Shown here one piece after another: positions 6,062 through 7,732 of a stretch of DNA of 7,732 bases (positions within the stretch are counted from its first letter, which is position 1; each line of letters starts with the position of its first letter). Under the pieces are notes generated by a model. It saw only the letters and a program-made list of their open reading frames with translations. It was not told the DNA's origin and made no database searches. Made by a program: the position numbers and the translations under genes. The DNA is from an uncultured Collinsella sp. (GTDB taxonomy: Bacteria; Actinomycetota; Coriobacteriia; Coriobacteriales; Coriobacteriaceae), in contig CABSMZ010000090.1 of NCBI GenBank assembly GCA_902478875.1, positions 1-7,732 on the forward strand. Reading direction: 5' to 3'.

Positions 6062-6133
6062 GTGTTGCGGGCGAATCCATCTCCGGTTCACACCGACTGG
6101 GTACCCTGAGGGCTGAACAACCTGTCGCAGCAC
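6062..6133 (+). promoter_or_regulatory. Possible structured 5' leader of the membrane-protein gene
   Basis: GTGTTGCG (6062-6069) can pair with CGCAGCAC (6126-6133), enclosing a second stem GTTCA/TGAAC (6086-6090 with 6114-6118) and a GGGTACCC palindrome. The fold ends 23 bases before the start codon, ahead of the GGGAGGA ribosome site. I compared it by eye with TPP, SAM, cobalamin, ydaO and cyclic-di-GMP riboswitch motifs and recognise none. It may be a cis-regulatory RNA or chance pairing in GC-rich DNA. The rest of the 227-base divergent gap holds the minus-strand promoter; I found no convincing plus-strand one. Confidence 0.25.
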
Positions 6134-6156
6134 TAAACGAACCGGGAGGACCCCGT

Positions 6157-7119
6157 ATGACGACTGAATATACCGACGCGCCGCGCACGCGCGTCATGAC
6201 GCCGGCATCGCTCAACAACGGCGTGCACGAGAACCATTCCATCGGACAGACCATGGCCATCGCACCCAAAAAGGGCCTGTTTGACGACATTTCCATTCCC
6301 CAGATCATCGCCGGCGCCGCAGCTGCCGCCACGAGCGTCGCGCTTGCCTCCAAGATTGGTATCGCTGGTTCAGTAATTGGCGCCGCCGTGAGCTCGGTCA
6401 TCACCGTTGTGTCCTCGCAGGTCTACCGCCACTTTATCTCTGCCAGCGCCGAAGCAATCAAGGGCACGCATGCCGCTGTCGACTACCCTGCCGGCGCCTA
6501 CGAGCCCGTTGAACCCGATGTCGAGGAGCACCTAGGTGGCGCCGCGACCACGCAGGAGATGCGTCAGGTTGCAGGTCGCGCGACCACGGCGCGCGTCGCC
6601 CCCAACAGCCTGCGCGCCAAGGCAGCGGCAGAGCGCAGCCAGACGCAAAAGAAGGTCATCGTCTTCTCGATCGCCATCGCCATCGTCGCGGTCATCGCCT
6701 GCGCCGGCGCCATCCTTATCACCACTGCCGGAGAGGGTCTGGGTGAGCGCCCCGAGCCAATCCTTTCGTCGCGCACGACCGAGAGCGATGCAAATGGCAC
6801 CGCCCAGTCACAAGATCAGCAGGCACAGACGGACGACGCACAAGACAGTTCTACCTCTGCCGATTCGTCATCGAACACCCAAAACCAATCGCAGGACACC
6901 GATTCTTCTGCGTCCAACAGTGGCACGCCGTCCGGCACGACCGACTCAAGCCAAACGACTGACGGTTCGCATCCGAGCACGGGCGGCCAGACGAGCGACA
7001 GCACTTCGGGAACGGGCACAGCAGACGGCAGCAACACCAACAGCTCGAACAGCTCGAGCGGAACCGCGTCCGGCACGGCATCCGACAACTCGAGCCAAGG
7101 CACGGCATCGGGCAACTAA
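6157..7119 (+). CDS. Membrane protein with Ser/Thr-rich low-complexity C-terminal tail, function unknown
   Basis: The 320-residue protein has no family I can name with evidence; similar Coriobacteriia proteins are, as I recall, sometimes labelled ABC transporter permease, which nothing here supports. Residues 1-46 are hydrophilic. Residues 48-88 are hydrophobic and rich in Ala, Gly and Ser (IAGAAAAATSVALAS, then GSVIGAAVSSVITVV), probably a helical hairpin or one long helix. A hydrophilic stretch follows (89-166), ending in basic RSQTQKK, then a strong membrane helix at 167-190. The tail, 191-320, is Ser, Thr, Gly, Asp, Asn and Gln; after R206 it has no Lys or Arg. By the positive-inside rule the tail lies outside the cell, perhaps as a flexible stalk passing through the wall. 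No LPXTG anchor is present. ATG 6157 has GGGAGGA six bases upstream. It is transcribed away from the licT-like gene and ends before a terminator, so it seems to be a single-gene unit. Confidence 0.85.
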   Translation: MTTEYTDAPRTRVMTPASLNNGVHENHSIGQTMAIAPKKGLFDDISIPQIIAGAAAAATSVALASKIGIAGSVIGAAVSSVITVVSSQVYRHFISASAEAIKGTHAAVDYPAGAYEPVEPDVEEHLGGAATTQEMRQVAGRATTARVAPNSLRAKAAAERSQTQKKVIVFSIAIAIVAVIACAGAILITTAGEGLGERPEPILSSRTTESDANGTAQSQDQQAQTDDAQDSSTSADSSSNTQNQSQDTDSSASNSGTPSGTTDSSQTTDGSHPSTGGQTSDSTSGTGTADGSNTNSSNSSSGTASGTASDNSSQGTASGN

Positions 7120-7154
7120 GCACATTTTCCTCTCATAGATAACCGGCCTGTATA

Positions 7155-7188
7155 ACGGGCGCGAATCGACAGCGGTTCGCGCCCGTTT
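7155..7188 (+). terminator. Terminator after the membrane-protein gene
   Basis: A perfect 11-base stem, ACGGGCGCGAA (7155-7165) and TTCGCGCCCGT (7176-7186), with a ten-base loop, is followed by TTTGCCTT. The stem is very stable but the T-run is short, which is common in GC-rich genomes. It begins 36 bases after the stop codon. Confidence 0.75.
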
Positions 7189-7224
7189 GCCTTGGGCGCC
7201 GCCATGGCGAACGCTATGCGATGG

Positions 7225-7246
7225 TAAGATGCTTTACATGTGTAAA
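7225..7246 (+). promoter_or_regulatory. Extended -10 promoter and palindromic operator candidate
   Basis: TAAGAT (7225-7230), preceded by TG one base upstream, looks like an extended -10; no good -35 is seen at the proper distance. Immediately after it lies the perfect inverted repeat TTTACA-TG-TGTAAA (7233-7246), which would cover the predicted start point and touches the AGAGGAG ribosome site of the next gene. A repressor bound there would block initiation. Both calls are by eye. Confidence 0.4.
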
Positions 7247-7259
7247 GAGGAGATTTGCC

Positions 7260-7688
7260 ATGAGCAAGACAATAGTTAGGCCCACGCTTTCGCTGGGCAA
7301 CCACATCTATCTGTATCGCCTGCTACGCGATGCGATTGGATGCGGCAAGCAAACGTTTATGACGCAGGTCGAGGAGGCACTCGTCGCGGGCGATATGACG
7401 GCCTACGACCTGGGCTTTGAGTCCACGCGCGAGTTGCTCGAAGAGCTTGACGACTGCATTAAGCTGACCGTCTTTAAGGGCGGGCGTCTGTATGCCACCG
7501 TCATCGCCAACGAGGCTTGGGATGCCGCTCTCGCCAAGGGCGAGGACAAGCCCAAGGCAGCCAAGGGAGCCAAGCAGTCCTACAAAAAGAAAAAGCGCGG
7601 TGAGAAGGACCTGAAGGCTGTGCGCCCCAAGCACGTTAAGCGCGCCGAGCCCGAGCCCGTGGCCGAAGTCGCTCCGGAGCCCGAGCCC
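7260..7688 (+). CDS. LOTUS/OST-HTH-like small protein with basic tail, 3' end missing
   Basis: ATG 7260 has AGAGGAG seven bases upstream; the in-frame ATG at 7221 overlaps the likely promoter and is rejected. About 143 genuine residues are seen. Residues 14-85 resemble a LOTUS/OST-HTH winged helix: helices at LYRLLRDAIG and QTFMTQVEEAL, then DLGFESTRELLEELDD (50-65) and IKLTVFKGGRLYATV (67-81), the usual GF-S-ELL pattern followed by a wing hairpin. Such domains bind RNA or nucleic acid in other proteins; here this is a guess from pattern. Residues 95-130 are rich in Lys and Ala, with KKKKR at 109-113, and may bind nucleic acid; then a Pro-Glu repeat begins. The frame runs on to a TAG at 7701-7703, but from 7689 that is adapter, so the real C-terminus is unknown. 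No membrane segment or signal peptide. Confidence 0.7.
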
Positions 7689-7732
7689 ACGAGACCGTAC
7701 TAGATCTCGTATGCCGTCTTCTGCTTGAAAAA
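7681..7732. other. Illumina i7 adapter, index and P7 tail (not genomic)
   Basis: CCGAGCCCACGAGAC (7681-7695) is the complement of the Nextera i7 primer's 3' part, CGTACTAG (7696-7703) is the N702 index, 7704-7727 is the P7 flow-cell sequence, and AAAAA (7728-7732) is read-past-end signal. The mosaic end that should precede CCGAGCCC is absent. CCGAGCCC also occurs naturally at 7645 and 7651, so 7681-7688 may be shared between genome and primer. Confidence 0.97.

Noticed and set aside
6816..7115. Minus-strand frames rich in Val, Pro, Ser or Cys opposite the tail region
   Set aside because: Composition is what antisense of Ser/Thr/Gly repeats gives; no independent support.
6536..7138. 200-codon plus-strand frame rich in Arg, Pro and Ala
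   Set aside because: Shifted-frame shadow of the Ser/Thr-rich membrane-protein gene.
1..7732. CRISPR array, tRNA, rRNA or insertion sequence
   Set aside because: No regularly spaced repeats, tRNA-like cloverleaf, rRNA motifs or transposase with terminal repeats were seen; the mosaic-end sequence at base 1 is library adapter, not a native Tn5.

Overview
The window is a short assembled contig from a Nextera/Illumina library. Library adapter is still attached at both ends: bases 1-18 are transposon mosaic end, and about 7689-7732 are i7 primer, index and P7 tail. Only about 19-7688 is genomic. Protein resemblance (LicT-type antiterminator, beta-glucoside-type EIIBC without EIIA, a Ser/Thr-tailed membrane protein, a LOTUS-like small protein) and the GC-rich flanking genes suggest a gut Coriobacteriia, most like Collinsella. 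That assignment is inference from memory; no search was run.

Layout. All genes from 225 to 5908 read on the minus strand; the last two read on the plus strand. Left edge: the first 69 codons of glutamine-dependent NAD+ synthetase (nadE) with a good promoter. Then come two small overlapping genes (DUF4160 and an unrecognised partner), and a 183-base gap holding a possible coding relic. Next is a sugar-uptake locus, in transcription order: LicT-type antiterminator (5908-5072), a long terminator with a competing antiterminator-like hairpin, a PTS EIIBC permease (4804-3380), a second strong terminator, a neutral-ceramidase-like hydrolase (3261-2050) and an AEC-family transporter (1991-1083). On the plus strand are a membrane protein with a Ser/Thr-rich tail (6157-7119) and a truncated LOTUS/winged-helix-like gene (from 7260).

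How it may work. The antiterminator would sense PTS sugar flux and let RNA polymerase pass the 4906-4974 terminator to make the permease. In the classical bgl arrangement the downstream enzyme is a 6-phospho-beta-glucosidase. Here that place is taken by a cytoplasmic ceramidase-like metallo-amidohydrolase and an organic-anion-type transporter, behind a second terminator. This unusual gene set is the best candidate for something undescribed. A possible job is uptake of an amide-linked or N-acylated sugar, hydrolysis inside the cell, and transport of the released acid. The antiterminator also lacks one of its four conserved regulatory histidines.
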